Below are positions 28,270-37,600 of a DNA stretch of 48,571 bases, piece by piece. The number at the start of each line of letters is the position of its first letter. The stretch's first letter is position 1. The notes under the pieces were generated by a model. The model did not search any database. It saw only the letters and a program-made list of their open reading frames with translations, and was not told where the DNA came from. The translations under genes and the position numbers were made by a program. The stretch lies in the IMG/VR virus record IMGVR_UViG_3300046714_000131, positions 1 through 48,571 of that record; one strand, 5' to 3'. Source of the stretch: a virus.

Positions 28270-31200
28270 TTGGTTTTCTTCGTGTCGGTGTATGTCTGCA
28301 CGTTATCCCCGAGCATCGCAAAGATGCCGAGGATGGCACCAGCGGGCACGCCGAGGCGGCGCATGGCCTGCACAGTGTCATCTACGGCACCAGGCAGCGG
28401 AGGCGCCAGGAGTGCCTGGCTTGGAGTGACCTTCTTGCCCGTGAACGTCTCGCCTGAGAGGGCGTCCGCGACCCTGCCCTGGAGTGGGCCGAGTTTGGAG
28501 CGCCCGAAGCGCAGCGCGACGTCGAGCCTGTTCTGGTCCACGCGGCTCTTCGGTGCCGACAGGTCCTTCACCTCGCCCGAGAGCGTCTTCGTCTTCCCGG
28601 TCACCATGCGGGCGAGGAACGTGGCCGTCTGCGAGAGACCGGCGAGCGGATCGAGGCGCACGTCTCCGATGCGCACCTTCCCGAAGTCCGAGGAGCGGAG
28701 ATCCGTCTCGATGTCCGTCGTCTCACCCCGCGACTTGGCCACGGCGGATGCGGCGCCCGCGAGTAGGCCGTAGTAAGCCATCTGCCCTGCGGCGTACTTG
28801 GCGAACTCCTTCCCGATCGCTCGCTTGGCGGCGAACGAGAGACGCTTGTCCAGCATCGCCGTGATGGGCTTCCCGAGTAGCTGGAAACGGCTCACAACGT
28901 ACTTCGGTGCCCAGAAGAGCTTGATGGCCTCGAGCTTCTGCGCGAACGCCTTGCCACTGCCTGAGGCTCGGCCGGTAGCGACGTTCACGAAGTCGGCGAT
29001 GGCCTGGGCCTCCTTCAACGGCGGCTTGTGTGGCAGCGAGTCGATGATCATGTCGAACGCCTGCGCGCGCTGGAGATTGAGGTAGGTGACGTACGCGCGG
29101 TTCGATCCCTTCACGCCAGGGATCTTGTCGGAGAGCGTGGAGCGGATCGCTTCCTCTCCAGGGCCAAGACCATCAGCCGAGGTCAACTCAAGCCCAGCGG
29201 CTTCGCCCAGTTCGTAGTTCGGCCGTGAGCGGATCGCCACGTCAGCCTCCAACGCGGCGCGCGGGTTGGCGAACGTCTTGAACATCTCGCCCGCGTGGCG
29301 CACCGAGCGGAACGGATGCGCCGAGGTGAAGAAGCCGCCCTGGCGGCGTACAGCGCTCGCATCGAAGGAGGAGAAGATGGCGCGCGGGAGGTCCAGCGCC
29401 TCGCTCGCAATGTCCCTCGCCTTCTCAACCGTAGTCCTATTGGCCCGCTCGTGCTGTGCCTTCTGCCGTTCGAACTGGCGGCGCGCCTGCTCGTAGTCCG
29501 CCTTGAGGCGGATCGCTTCCTTGTCCTGCGCAACCGGCGTCTCCCTGCGCTTCTTTCCGAAGAGCTTCTTCTCGCCTCGGTACTTGAGCGTCTCGATGTC
29601 CGACGCCTTGCGGGACTTGTAGGTCTTGAGCATCTGCTCGTCCTTCTCCTTCTGCGCCTGATCCCAGGCGGTGCGGAGGTAGGGACGAACGTGCTCGCCG
29701 ATCCTCTGGGCCATCTCGTCGGCCCAGACGTCGAAGTGCTGGTAGCCGAGGCGGATGTGCTCTGCGGCGAGTTGCCCAACGAGCTTGATCTTCTCGGGAT
29801 CAAGGTTCATGGCGGCCTTCGTGCCACCGGCCAGCTTGTCGATGATCTCGTCAATGCGCTTCCGCGTGGCGGCGATGCCGGCTTGCTTCTTCGCGCGCGT
29901 GGCCTTGCTCTCCAGCTTCTTCGAGTCGCGCAGAGCCATGTTCTCGAGCTCGAGCTTGGCCGCCTTGGCCTCAGCCTCAGCGCGTGCCAGCTCCACCTTC
30001 GAGACGTGCGCCTCGTGCGCGACGCGCGCCGCCTCCATCTTGTTGTGAAGATCCTTGACCTTCACTAGCTCATCGGGGGTGAGCTTCTCGCCACCCTTGG
30101 CGACTTGCATCGAGCGCTCCATCGCCGCGAGCGAGTAGTCGCGGGCGAGCATCATCTGGCGCGCGCGGCCTGACGCGCTCCATTCCGTGCCCGCCTTCTT
30201 CATGGCGTCGGCGGCTTGAGCGTAATCGGATCGGACCTGTTCGATGCGGGCCTGGTTCTCGGGCGTCGGGTTCTTGTTGAACTCTGCCTCGGCTGCATCC
30301 CGCTCGTTGATGAGGCGGTTGGCCTCGAAGGTGAGGACCGCGCCCTCCTGATCGCTGATGTTGCGGGGCTTGGCCAGGATCTCCTTCACTAGCTTCGCGC
30401 CCGCGTGCGCGTCCTTCTCGATGATCTCCTTGGCCTGCGCGTGCAGTTCGGTGTCCTTGGCGCGCTCGTTCTTGGGAGGTGGTGGCATCCCCATATCTGC
30501 GAGTTCGCGCTCGACTGTTCGGTTCTTGATGCCGGTCGTCTTCTGCGGCTCAGGCGCAGCCGTGGCGGGCGGCGCCGAACTCTCCGGGATCTCCGGAGGC
30601 TTGGCCTCGGTTGGCGGCGGCGTCACCTCTGGCAGCTTCCTCTCGATCCCAGGCGCTGGGACAGCAAGCGGCTGGATCTCTTCGGCCTTGGGAGCAGCGG
30701 TCGGCTCCGAACTCTTCGGAGTTTCCGAAGACTTGGCCCTCGCCTTCGCCTGCATCCGCTCGCCGACGACAGCATCGAGCCCGCTGAAGACCGTGCCCAC
30801 GAGCAGGGCAGGCGGCACGGCCTCCTTGATCCGTTTCCAGTTGTCGAGGTCCTCCCCGGTGAGGTGCTCCTCCATGAGGTCTCCGAGGCCCGTCTGCGCG
30901 CCGGCTACGGCACCGCCTGCGAGTGCGCCCAGCGCCGTCTTCGTGGCGACGTTGCGAAGCTCCTGGCCTACCATGCCCGTAGCGAACTTCTTGATGAGCG
31001 ACGCGGCCGGCTTCGCCACCCCGAACATGCCGAGCTGCCCGAGGGCGCCGCCGAAAAGCAGCGCGCCTGTCGCCTTCGCCTTGTCGCCCGTCTTCTCGAG
31101 CACCTTGTAGTACGCCGGCACGCCCATCTGGGCACCGAGCGCCACAGCCTCCATGGGGCCGCCGGCAGCCATGGCGGGCGCCAGCGAGGCAACGTCCCCG

Positions 31201-31646
31201 ACGAGACCACCCACCTTCTCCGGGAAGCCGCCTGTGCCCCTCCCGGCCTCCGGGTAGACCTTCTGCGCGGCGCCCTTGAGCCCGCCCGCCAGGGCCTCCA
31301 TCGGGCCGTGAAACTGCATCTGCGGCGCTGGATGTCCCGGGACATTGTTCGTCGCCTGGTACTGGGCCTCCTCTCGCGGGTTCCTGCCGCTCAGGACCTC
31401 CTGGACACCCGGAGAGGCGAGCTGATCGCCAGCCAAGCTGAACGCGTCAGGGATGGTGGAGAGCCCCTCCAGGGCATGGCCTGCGAGCGCGCCGAAGAAG
31501 CCGGGCTTCTCGCCTTGCGCAGCGGGCGCCTGAGTTGGAGCAGGCCGAGAAGCAGGCGCCTGCTCGTACTCGTCCAGCCAACTCTTCGACTTGGCCTTGG
31601 GCTCCTGCGTCGCTAGCGGAGCTTCGTATTCATCGAGCCAACTCAT
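28266..31646 (-). CDS. Large internal virion (ejection) protein
   Basis: A 1126-residue protein. It opens with two copies of SWLDEYE (residues 2-8 and 22-28), suggesting a short peptide repeat, then Gly/Ala-rich helices with membrane-active character (about 130-280), a Pro/Glu-rich linker, a long coiled-coil stretch (about 400-620), a compact segment HFDVWADEMAQRIGEHVRPY (about 640-660) that I associate with large polyvalent phage proteins, and a helical C-terminal domain. Size and position after the nozzle and internal proteins fit an ejection protein that enters the host envelope with DNA. No lytic transglycosylase motif was seen. Confidence 0.7.
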   Translation of the reverse strand: MSWLDEYEAPLATQEPKAKSKSWLDEYEQAPASRPAPTQAPAAQGEKPGFFGALAGHALEGLSTIPDAFSLAGDQLASPGVQEVLSGRNPREEAQYQATNNVPGHPAPQMQFHGPMEALAGGLKGAAQKVYPEAGRGTGGFPEKVGGLVGDVASLAPAMAAGGPMEAVALGAQMGVPAYYKVLEKTGDKAKATGALLFGGALGQLGMFGVAKPAASLIKKFATGMVGQELRNVATKTALGALAGGAVAGAQTGLGDLMEEHLTGEDLDNWKRIKEAVPPALLVGTVFSGLDAVVGERMQAKARAKSSETPKSSEPTAAPKAEEIQPLAVPAPGIERKLPEVTPPPTEAKPPEIPESSAPPATAAPEPQKTTGIKNRTVERELADMGMPPPPKNERAKDTELHAQAKEIIEKDAHAGAKLVKEILAKPRNISDQEGAVLTFEANRLINERDAAEAEFNKNPTPENQARIEQVRSDYAQAADAMKKAGTEWSASGRARQMMLARDYSLAAMERSMQVAKGGEKLTPDELVKVKDLHNKMEAARVAHEAHVSKVELARAEAEAKAAKLELENMALRDSKKLESKATRAKKQAGIAATRKRIDEIIDKLAGGTKAAMNLDPEKIKLVGQLAAEHIRLGYQHFDVWADEMAQRIGEHVRPYLRTAWDQAQKEKDEQMLKTYKSRKASDIETLKYRGEKKLFGKKRRETPVAQDKEAIRLKADYEQARRQFERQKAQHERANRTTVEKARDIASEALDLPRAIFSSFDASAVRRQGGFFTSAHPFRSVRHAGEMFKTFANPRAALEADVAIRSRPNYELGEAAGLELTSADGLGPGEEAIRSTLSDKIPGVKGSNRAYVTYLNLQRAQAFDMIIDSLPHKPPLKEAQAIADFVNVATGRASGSGKAFAQKLEAIKLFWAPKYVVSRFQLLGKPITAMLDKRLSFAAKRAIGKEFAKYAAGQMAYYGLLAGAASAVAKSRGETTDIETDLRSSDFGKVRIGDVRLDPLAGLSQTATFLARMVTGKTKTLSGEVKDLSAPKSRVDQNRLDVALRFGRSKLGPLQGRVADALSGETFTGKKVTPSQALLAPPLPGAVDDTVQAMRRLGVPAGAILGIFAMLGDNVQTYTDTKKTK

Positions 31647-32782
31647 CTCTGCACCGCACTTGCGCCTTGCTTCCTTAGCTCCAGGAGCTTGTTCGAGAGA
31701 CCAGACGGGATCGAGTCCGGATCAGAGATCCCCAGCTCTTGGAGCGCGGCGCGCATGTCTCCACCGCTCTTGGCTACCTGGGTCAGACTGCGCTCTGCGC
31801 GACGCTGTTGGGTCGTGGAGAGATTGGGCCATGGCTTCGCTTCCTTCGGCGGCGTGGCGCCGCGCTGCACCTTCCCAAGCTGGAGGGTCCTGTGCGCCTG
31901 CGGGCCGGTCGGCTCGAAGGCCTGGACATTCGGACCCCCGAAGCCCATGACTGGCTCGGCGCTCATCTCCTTGTTCCGTTGGCCGACCGTCATGCCGCCA
32001 AGGCCAGGTGCGGGCTGATTCGGGAAGTTCTCCCGCATCTGCTTCTCGTCCGCCACGGAGAGCACGAGCGCATCACGCACACGCTTCAACACCGTCTCCG
32101 CCATCCCAGGTTTCGCCTGCGCGGTCGGCGAATCCTTGAAGGCTTCGAGCGCGTGCTCTGCGAGCTTGCGTCCGCGCGTTCCCTTGGGCGCAGCGGCGAG
32201 GAATGCCTCCGCCTGCTGGAGCGCATCTGCCGACTCCTTCATCGCCGTGTTCGCTTCGATGCGCTGCGCACGGATCTTCATCGCTTCCTGCGCGATGTTC
32301 TCCGGCTTCTCGCCTGCGTCCATCCGCATCTTGAGCGCCTCGGCGTCGATGTGGCCATCGCCCACGCCTTGCTCGAGGATCTTCATGGCCGCCTGCTTCT
32401 GCTCGTCGGCTTGCAGCTCCTTGTGGACCTGAGCCACCTCGCCGAGCGCTGCCTGGCGCAACTTCGGATCCTGGATCCGAACGGCCGAGTGCGCGAGATC
32501 CATCAGGAACTGACGATTGGGCGGCTGGCCGGAGGCGCGTCCTTCGGCGGCTTGCGCCTGGATTGCCTGGAGGTCTCCCTGAGCGGCGGCGTCGTTCGTG
32601 GCCTTGAGCGCGCGGGCCTGCTCCATCTTGTGAGCGAGCATCGCCTTCTGAAGTAGCGCCTGAGTCTGTAGGCGCTGTTCGGCTTGCTGCGCGTTCGCCT
32701 GCGCGAAGCCACGACCGGCGGTGAGTCCTTCGAGGAGAGCCTGGTTCACGCTCTGCCCGGTCCCTGAGACGATGCGCGGCAC
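31643..32782 (-). CDS. Internal virion protein, helical
   Basis: A 379-residue product from GTG 32782, three bases from the upstream stop. It is Ala/Gln/Glu-rich and almost wholly coiled coil (QAEQRLQTQALLQKAMLAHK) up to about residue 250, with a Pro-rich C terminus. Helical proteins of this kind between the nozzle and ejection genes are typical podovirus internal core proteins. Its stop overlaps the start of the large ejection protein (ATGA). Confidence 0.65.
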   Translation of the reverse strand: MPRIVSGTGQSVNQALLEGLTAGRGFAQANAQQAEQRLQTQALLQKAMLAHKMEQARALKATNDAAAQGDLQAIQAQAAEGRASGQPPNRQFLMDLAHSAVRIQDPKLRQAALGEVAQVHKELQADEQKQAAMKILEQGVGDGHIDAEALKMRMDAGEKPENIAQEAMKIRAQRIEANTAMKESADALQQAEAFLAAAPKGTRGRKLAEHALEAFKDSPTAQAKPGMAETVLKRVRDALVLSVADEKQMRENFPNQPAPGLGGMTVGQRNKEMSAEPVMGFGGPNVQAFEPTGPQAHRTLQLGKVQRGATPPKEAKPWPNLSTTQQRRAERSLTQVAKSGGDMRAALQELGISDPDSIPSGLSNKLLELRKQGASAVQR

Positions 32783-32784
32783 GC

Positions 32785-33579
32785 TCAGCTTCCCGAGAAG
32801 GTGTTGAAGTAGTTCTGACCCTGCTGCTGCCCGCCATAGCCGTAGCCGCCGGGGTGCTGGCCGAAGAGCCAGGAGAGGTCCATCTGCTGGCCACCTTGTC
32901 CGCCACCGCCGCCTCCGAAGCCGCCCATGCCGCCGTACACGCCGAGGCCTGTCTGCGCGCCGGTCAGGAAGCTCTGCCCCATGCTGTTCGGGATCTCGGG
33001 CATCGGTCCACCACCGCCCCACGGCGACGCGCCGTAGAACTCTCCCATCGTTCCCATCTGCGCCAGGTTCGCGCCGAGTTGTCCGCGCTCTGCCGCGAGC
33101 CCTGCGAGCTGCTGTGAGCCTCCCGCTTGCGCCTGGGAGCGTCCCATCGCCAGATCTCCGTAGAGGCCCGCGAGCCCCTCGTCGATCCCCTGCGTCTGCC
33201 GCGTGAGGTCTGCGTTGATGCCGCGAGACGGGCCGGTGATGCTCGAGGTCAGCGAGCCGAGGCCACGGTCTGAAAGGTTCTGCTTCGCACTGGCTTCGAG
33301 CTGCGTCGCGCGATCCAGGGCGCCCTGCTTGCCGGCGCGGCCCACACGGCTCGCCTCCTTGCGCGCAGCGTCGTAGCCGCCGACGAGTTCCTGGGTGGCC
33401 TTGCGCGTCAGCCCCTCGCGCTGCGCGAGCTCGCGTCCACGGATGGACTCCGTGGCGTTGATGGCACCCTTGAAGCGCTTGTTGTAGCGCTTCTGTTGGC
33501 GCTTCTTGGCCTTCGACGCCAAGTAGTCCTGGGTGAAGGCTGCTGCGCCTCCACCTAGCGCGGCGATGATTGCGGGCAT
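32785..33579 (-). CDS. Internal virion protein, glycine-rich C terminus
   Basis: A 264-residue protein. An N-terminal hydrophobic Ala/Gly stretch (PAIIAALGGGAAAF) is followed by a basic helix (ASKAKKRQQKRYNKRFKGA), a helical middle and a Gly/Gln/Tyr-rich C terminus with GGGGGG and GYGYGGQQQG, probably disordered. This composition is usual for short internal proteins that sit between the nozzle and the core. Its start overlaps the sulfotransferase end by 25 bases. Confidence 0.65.
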   Translation of the reverse strand: MPAIIAALGGGAAAFTQDYLASKAKKRQQKRYNKRFKGAINATESIRGRELAQREGLTRKATQELVGGYDAARKEASRVGRAGKQGALDRATQLEASAKQNLSDRGLGSLTSSITGPSRGINADLTRQTQGIDEGLAGLYGDLAMGRSQAQAGGSQQLAGLAAERGQLGANLAQMGTMGEFYGASPWGGGGPMPEIPNSMGQSFLTGAQTGLGVYGGMGGFGGGGGGQGGQQMDLSWLFGQHPGGYGYGGQQQGQNYFNTFSGS

Positions 33580-34130
33580 GTGGCCTCCATGGGTTCGATG
33601 ATCTTCGTGGCGGCTTCGATCGCCGCGTAGTCGTTCTCAACGCCGAGGTACTTCGCCAACTGCGCGACTTCGAGCGCAGGGCACATGCGCGCCCACTCCA
33701 GGCCGAACGTGCGATCCGGGCGCACGCCGTCCAGCGCGCTGCGGATCTCATCCTGATCTTCCAGGGAGAGTTGCGGGTAGCGCGCCATCGACTGCTCGAT
33801 CTCCTTGTCCTCACGCTCCGTCACCAGCAAGAAGTCCGCACGCGGGCGCAGTTCAGGCAGGTAGAGCGCGAGGTAGGGCGACTTGATGCAGATGCCCTTG
33901 AAGCCAAGGACGCTGGCGGCAGCCTTCCGCTCCAGGATGTAGGCATCCCAGTCGATCTTGCGGCGCGCCATCAGCTTCTGGGTCAGGAACGGATCCTCCC
34001 AGTCGCTGCGCCACGCGGGAGGCGCGGGCGCCGGGATCCATGTCGCCACGGCGAAGCCAAGGCGATGCACGATGGCGGCGGCGAGCGATGTGCCCGAGCG
34101 CATCAGGCCAGTGATGAGCACCACCTTCAT
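33555..34130 (-). CDS. Sulfotransferase family protein
   Basis: A 191-residue protein with the 5'-phosphosulfate-binding loop LMRSGTSLAAA (9-19), the hallmark of PAPS-dependent sulfotransferases, and later FKGICIKSPYLALYL and DFLLVTEREDKEIEQSM, corresponding to the 3'-phosphate region. It would move sulfate from PAPS to a hydroxyl or amino group. It is shorter than most family members but all core segments are present. It lies inside the virion-protein operon, coupled to its neighbours (ATGA at its start), so it is expressed late. Its acceptor may be a glycan or a virion protein; the genome also encodes a sulfatase. Confidence 0.8.
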   Translation of the reverse strand: MKVVLITGLMRSGTSLAAAIVHRLGFAVATWIPAPAPPAWRSDWEDPFLTQKLMARRKIDWDAYILERKAAASVLGFKGICIKSPYLALYLPELRPRADFLLVTEREDKEIEQSMARYPQLSLEDQDEIRSALDGVRPDRTFGLEWARMCPALEVAQLAKYLGVENDYAAIEAATKIIEPMEATCPQSSPR

Positions 34131-34483
34131 TGCGGGATGCCCTTCATGTGTCCGGTGCGTTGCAGCTCGGCCAGGATCTCGTTCACCTTCGCCGCCACGG
34201 TCGCCGCCGTGGGCGCCGCTGCGAGGTCACGGATGGCGGAGAGCTGCGGACGGTTCTTCTCGCCCACCTGCTCAGCGTTCACCCTGAGCCCCTGCCGGGT
34301 CTCCTCGAGCCCTCCATTGCGCACCAGACGCGCACCAAGGCGGCCATCCTTCGCAACCTCCATGGAGTCGCCGTTGCGCTGCGTGGACTCCACGCCTGCA
34401 TCCAGGGCGCGACGCACTCGGCCGGGGAGGTTGCTGCCTGCGCGCGGGGTGAACCGCTGAGGCGTGTGTCGACTACGAGCCAT
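34127..34483 (-). CDS. Small tail-fibre-like protein
   Basis: A 118-residue product. The stretch STQRNGDSMEVAKDGRLGAR followed by LEETRQGLRVN resembles the strand-turn units of fibre shafts (GxLxV...GLxV), flanked by a basic N terminus and a helical C terminus. It lies directly after the nozzle genes, overlaps the upstream gene by 11 bases and the sulfotransferase start by 4. Confidence 0.6.
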   Translation of the reverse strand: MARSRHTPQRFTPRAGSNLPGRVRRALDAGVESTQRNGDSMEVAKDGRLGARLVRNGGLEETRQGLRVNAEQVGEKNRPQLSAIRDLAAAPTAATVAAKVNEILAELQRTGHMKGIPQ

Positions 34484-34691
34484 GGGTGACGGTGGGCGCC
34501 ACGCGCCTGTGAGAGACGATACAGGTTCCCGCCTCAGGGGACCAAACCACACGAGGGTTGCACCAGCAGCCCAGGTCCACATGGTGCATGTCAGGCCCAC
34601 CCTGCGGGACGATGTGGAAGCAGCCGTCCAGCATCTCCGACATGGCTCCGAGTTTCCTCGTGTCCACGAAGACCCAAGCGCCGCGCTGCAT
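34473..34691 (-). CDS. Small hypothetical protein next to nozzle
   Basis: The product has 72 residues, with an ATG overlapping the nozzle stop (TGATG). It is rich in Cys, His and Met (CFHIVPQGGPDMHHVDLGCWC), suggesting a metal-bound or disulfide-stabilised mini-domain. It may be a virion or assembly factor; no family recognised. Confidence 0.6.
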   Translation of the reverse strand: MQRGAWVFVDTRKLGAMSEMLDGCFHIVPQGGPDMHHVDLGCWCNPRVVWSPEAGTCIVSHRRVAPTVTHGS

Positions 34692-37600
34692 CAGTTCCTC
34701 GCTCTCACCCGCGCCATCCCAGCCGGGACGGCGTAGACGTAGCCGCGCTCGTAGGCCCAGCGCTCCTCCACGGCCGCATTCCGAAGGCGGATGCCGCAGT
34801 AGGTCCCTGTCACCCGCTCCCAGATCGGAGCGTTGCGCCCAGGGCGCAGGACGCCGTTGCGCCGCGCCTGCCCGAAGTCCTCCGGCTCGTCCGAGGAGAA
34901 GAGCTCGTAGCGGCAGCCATCGCCAGCGTCCGCCAGGTTCACCGTGAGCCCGTAGAACTCCGTCTCCATCCCCGTGACGCTCTCCGCGTCAGGCTGGATG
35001 GGGAAGATGGTCACGATCGAGTCGATGGCGATCTTGGTCGTCCCGTCCGTGCGCGTGTCGTCGGAGCGTGCATCCGGATCCCAGCGCCGCACCTGACCGT
35101 CCTCGCCTCCGATCAGGAGCACGCGGTCATCCACGTCGTCCCCGTCCACCACCATCACGGAGCAGGGCTGGATGTTGGTCACGGACGACGTGCCGAAGAG
35201 GTCCTTCGTGAAGGCGTCGCTCCCTTGCTCCCAGAACCAGTGCGAAACCTGCGTGCCGCCGTCCTCGAACGGGCACTGGAAGATGTGGATGCCGTCATCC
35301 TGGTAGTTCCACACCAGACGAACGTAGTAGCTGGCGAAGTCGATGTCCTGGAGCTGCCGCTCGATCTTCGTGGCGGAGATGCGCTCGGGCTTTGCGCCCG
35401 GCAGCCAGCGGAACATGCCGCCGCGCGAGCCTACGAAGTAGAGGACCCCGTTCGGGTCTTTGCACCAGGGGCGTCCAAACGCCATCCCTGTGATGTCAGA
35501 GACGAGTTCCAGTCGCCCACCAGCCGCAGGATCACCGACGAGCATCCAGATAGAGTGGTCGCCACCGAAGATGAGGATGTCTTCCGAATAAGGAACGAGA
35601 GTGTTGATGATGTCTGGGCAGAGACCGGCTGCCGAGTTGTTGCCGGCCACGGCGTCCGTCTCGGTTGGCGTCGCGGGGAAGAAGTCATAGTTGGTGGGGT
35701 CGTCCTTCTTGGACATGAACCAGTTGTGCGGTTCGTCCGCGCTGCGCGCGAGCACGATGCGACCGCGCCACATCTCGATCAGCGCGCAGCGTGACGGGAT
35801 GGCGCCAGCGCTGAGGCACTTGTACTCCGTGACTTCGTTGTCCACGGCGTTGTACTGCTTGTACTGCCGGCCGTCCGTCCAGTAGGCCTTCTTGTAGAGC
35901 GTCGCGCTCTGGACGTAGCGCGCGGTCGAGTCGAGCGCACCGCTGCCCCCCGTGGGCGTCGTGACGCCAGATGGCGTGAACACCACGATGTCGCCGCCAG
36001 AGACGCCGAGCGTCACTAGCGAGCGCGGCGAGCCGCTCACCTGAGCGGAGGACACGAGCCGCATCTTGTGCAGGTTGTCCGTGCCTACGTCGGCCTGGTT
36101 CGTGCCAACGATGACGTGCTCGACCGTCTTGTCCGTGAGGTCGTTCCTGTAGTCCGGGATCCGGCGATCGACCGCGATGCAGTATGAGGCGGTCTCTGGC
36201 CCAGTGATTCCGTCGTGGAGCAGCGTCCCGTCCTTCTTGTAGACGCGGTAGCCAGCTGCCGTCGGGCTTCTGTGAGGGAACGGGATGTAGAGATTGTCGA
36301 ACTCGTCGACGTCGATGCGCGGGAACTCGTACGTCTGATTCAGGTTGCTCGGGTAGGCCGTGCTCCACGCGCCCGTCGCCGACAGCGAGAAGTCTGTGCC
36401 CTGGTCGATGATGAGACGCACCTGGACGTGATTGCCGGCGGCGCCCGTCGGGTCAGGGCCGAGCGAGTAGATGTTGCCGTCCGAGTTCACAGCCACGGCG
36501 TAGCCATAGCCGCCGGAGCGTGCAGCGCTCTCCAGCTCCATCTCGTTCGCGCACCACTGGATCTTGCCCTCCGGGCTGTACTTCACGACACAACCGAAGC
36601 GCTTGTTGGCCAGCGCTTGCGCCGTGTTGACGCCAGTGCCGGCCTGATTCGGCGGACCGGAGAGGTAGTCGGGCGAGGAGCCGGTGAGACCGAACGGGTG
36701 CGGGAACGAGTCCGTGGACTTCGGCAGGCGGAGCTGGCATCCGAACCTATGTGCTGCCCATCCCGTCAGGAGCGTGTGCTCGTTGATCGTCTGGCTGCCT
36801 GGCGTGCTGCTCCATTCGAGCTGGTCGTAGGAGAGCACCCCATCGACCGAGCTCGAGCGCGTCTTCTTGTCGAGGACGACGATCTCGAGGAAGTCTCCGA
36901 GGAACCCGTTCACGGTCGGCAGCGCCGGCACGAACGCATCGAAGGCCTTCACCGCCCCCAGGTAGCTCGGCTGGAGCGAATTGTTCTGCGCGTCCGCGTC
37001 GAAGATGTCCGTCGTCAGCGGGTTTCCGTTGAGCGCGAGGAAGCTGCCAGTCGTCCCGACGCCGCCATCGTGCAGCATCGAGACGAGCAACACGTCAGGG
37101 TCTGTCGCTGCTGGCGTGAACGTGAACGACTTCACGCTGCCAGCCGTGCCGTCTCCGCCTGACTGGACGCCATTCGGCCCCTGAATCCAGGCCATCGAGC
37201 CAGCGCTCGCGCTCGGGTTCGTGAGCGCCGAGGCCGAGTTCAGGTAGAGGATGTGCGACCGGCCGCCCGCGAACTGGTTGTCCTTGTCCGTGCCCCACAC
37301 CCAGCGCGGCACGGCGCCGCTGCCTCCAGATGTGTCGGGGGTTGTAGAGCTTGGACGGATGGCCAGGAGTACGAAGAACTGCGAGTCGACGTAGGTCGGG
37401 ACCATGCTCCGCTGGCCGTCCGCGAGCGACTGCTGGATGGAGTAGTTGGGGTCCGTCTTCAGCACCTGGAACGGCTGCGCAGTCGTCGGCGAAGAGAAGC
37501 GGATGCCCTTGTGCTCCAAGCACGCATCGAGCGCGAGCACGGGTCCGTTGTCGCCGCCCGCCACGTCGGCCTTGAAGTTGCGCCCGTTCTCCGTGCGGTC

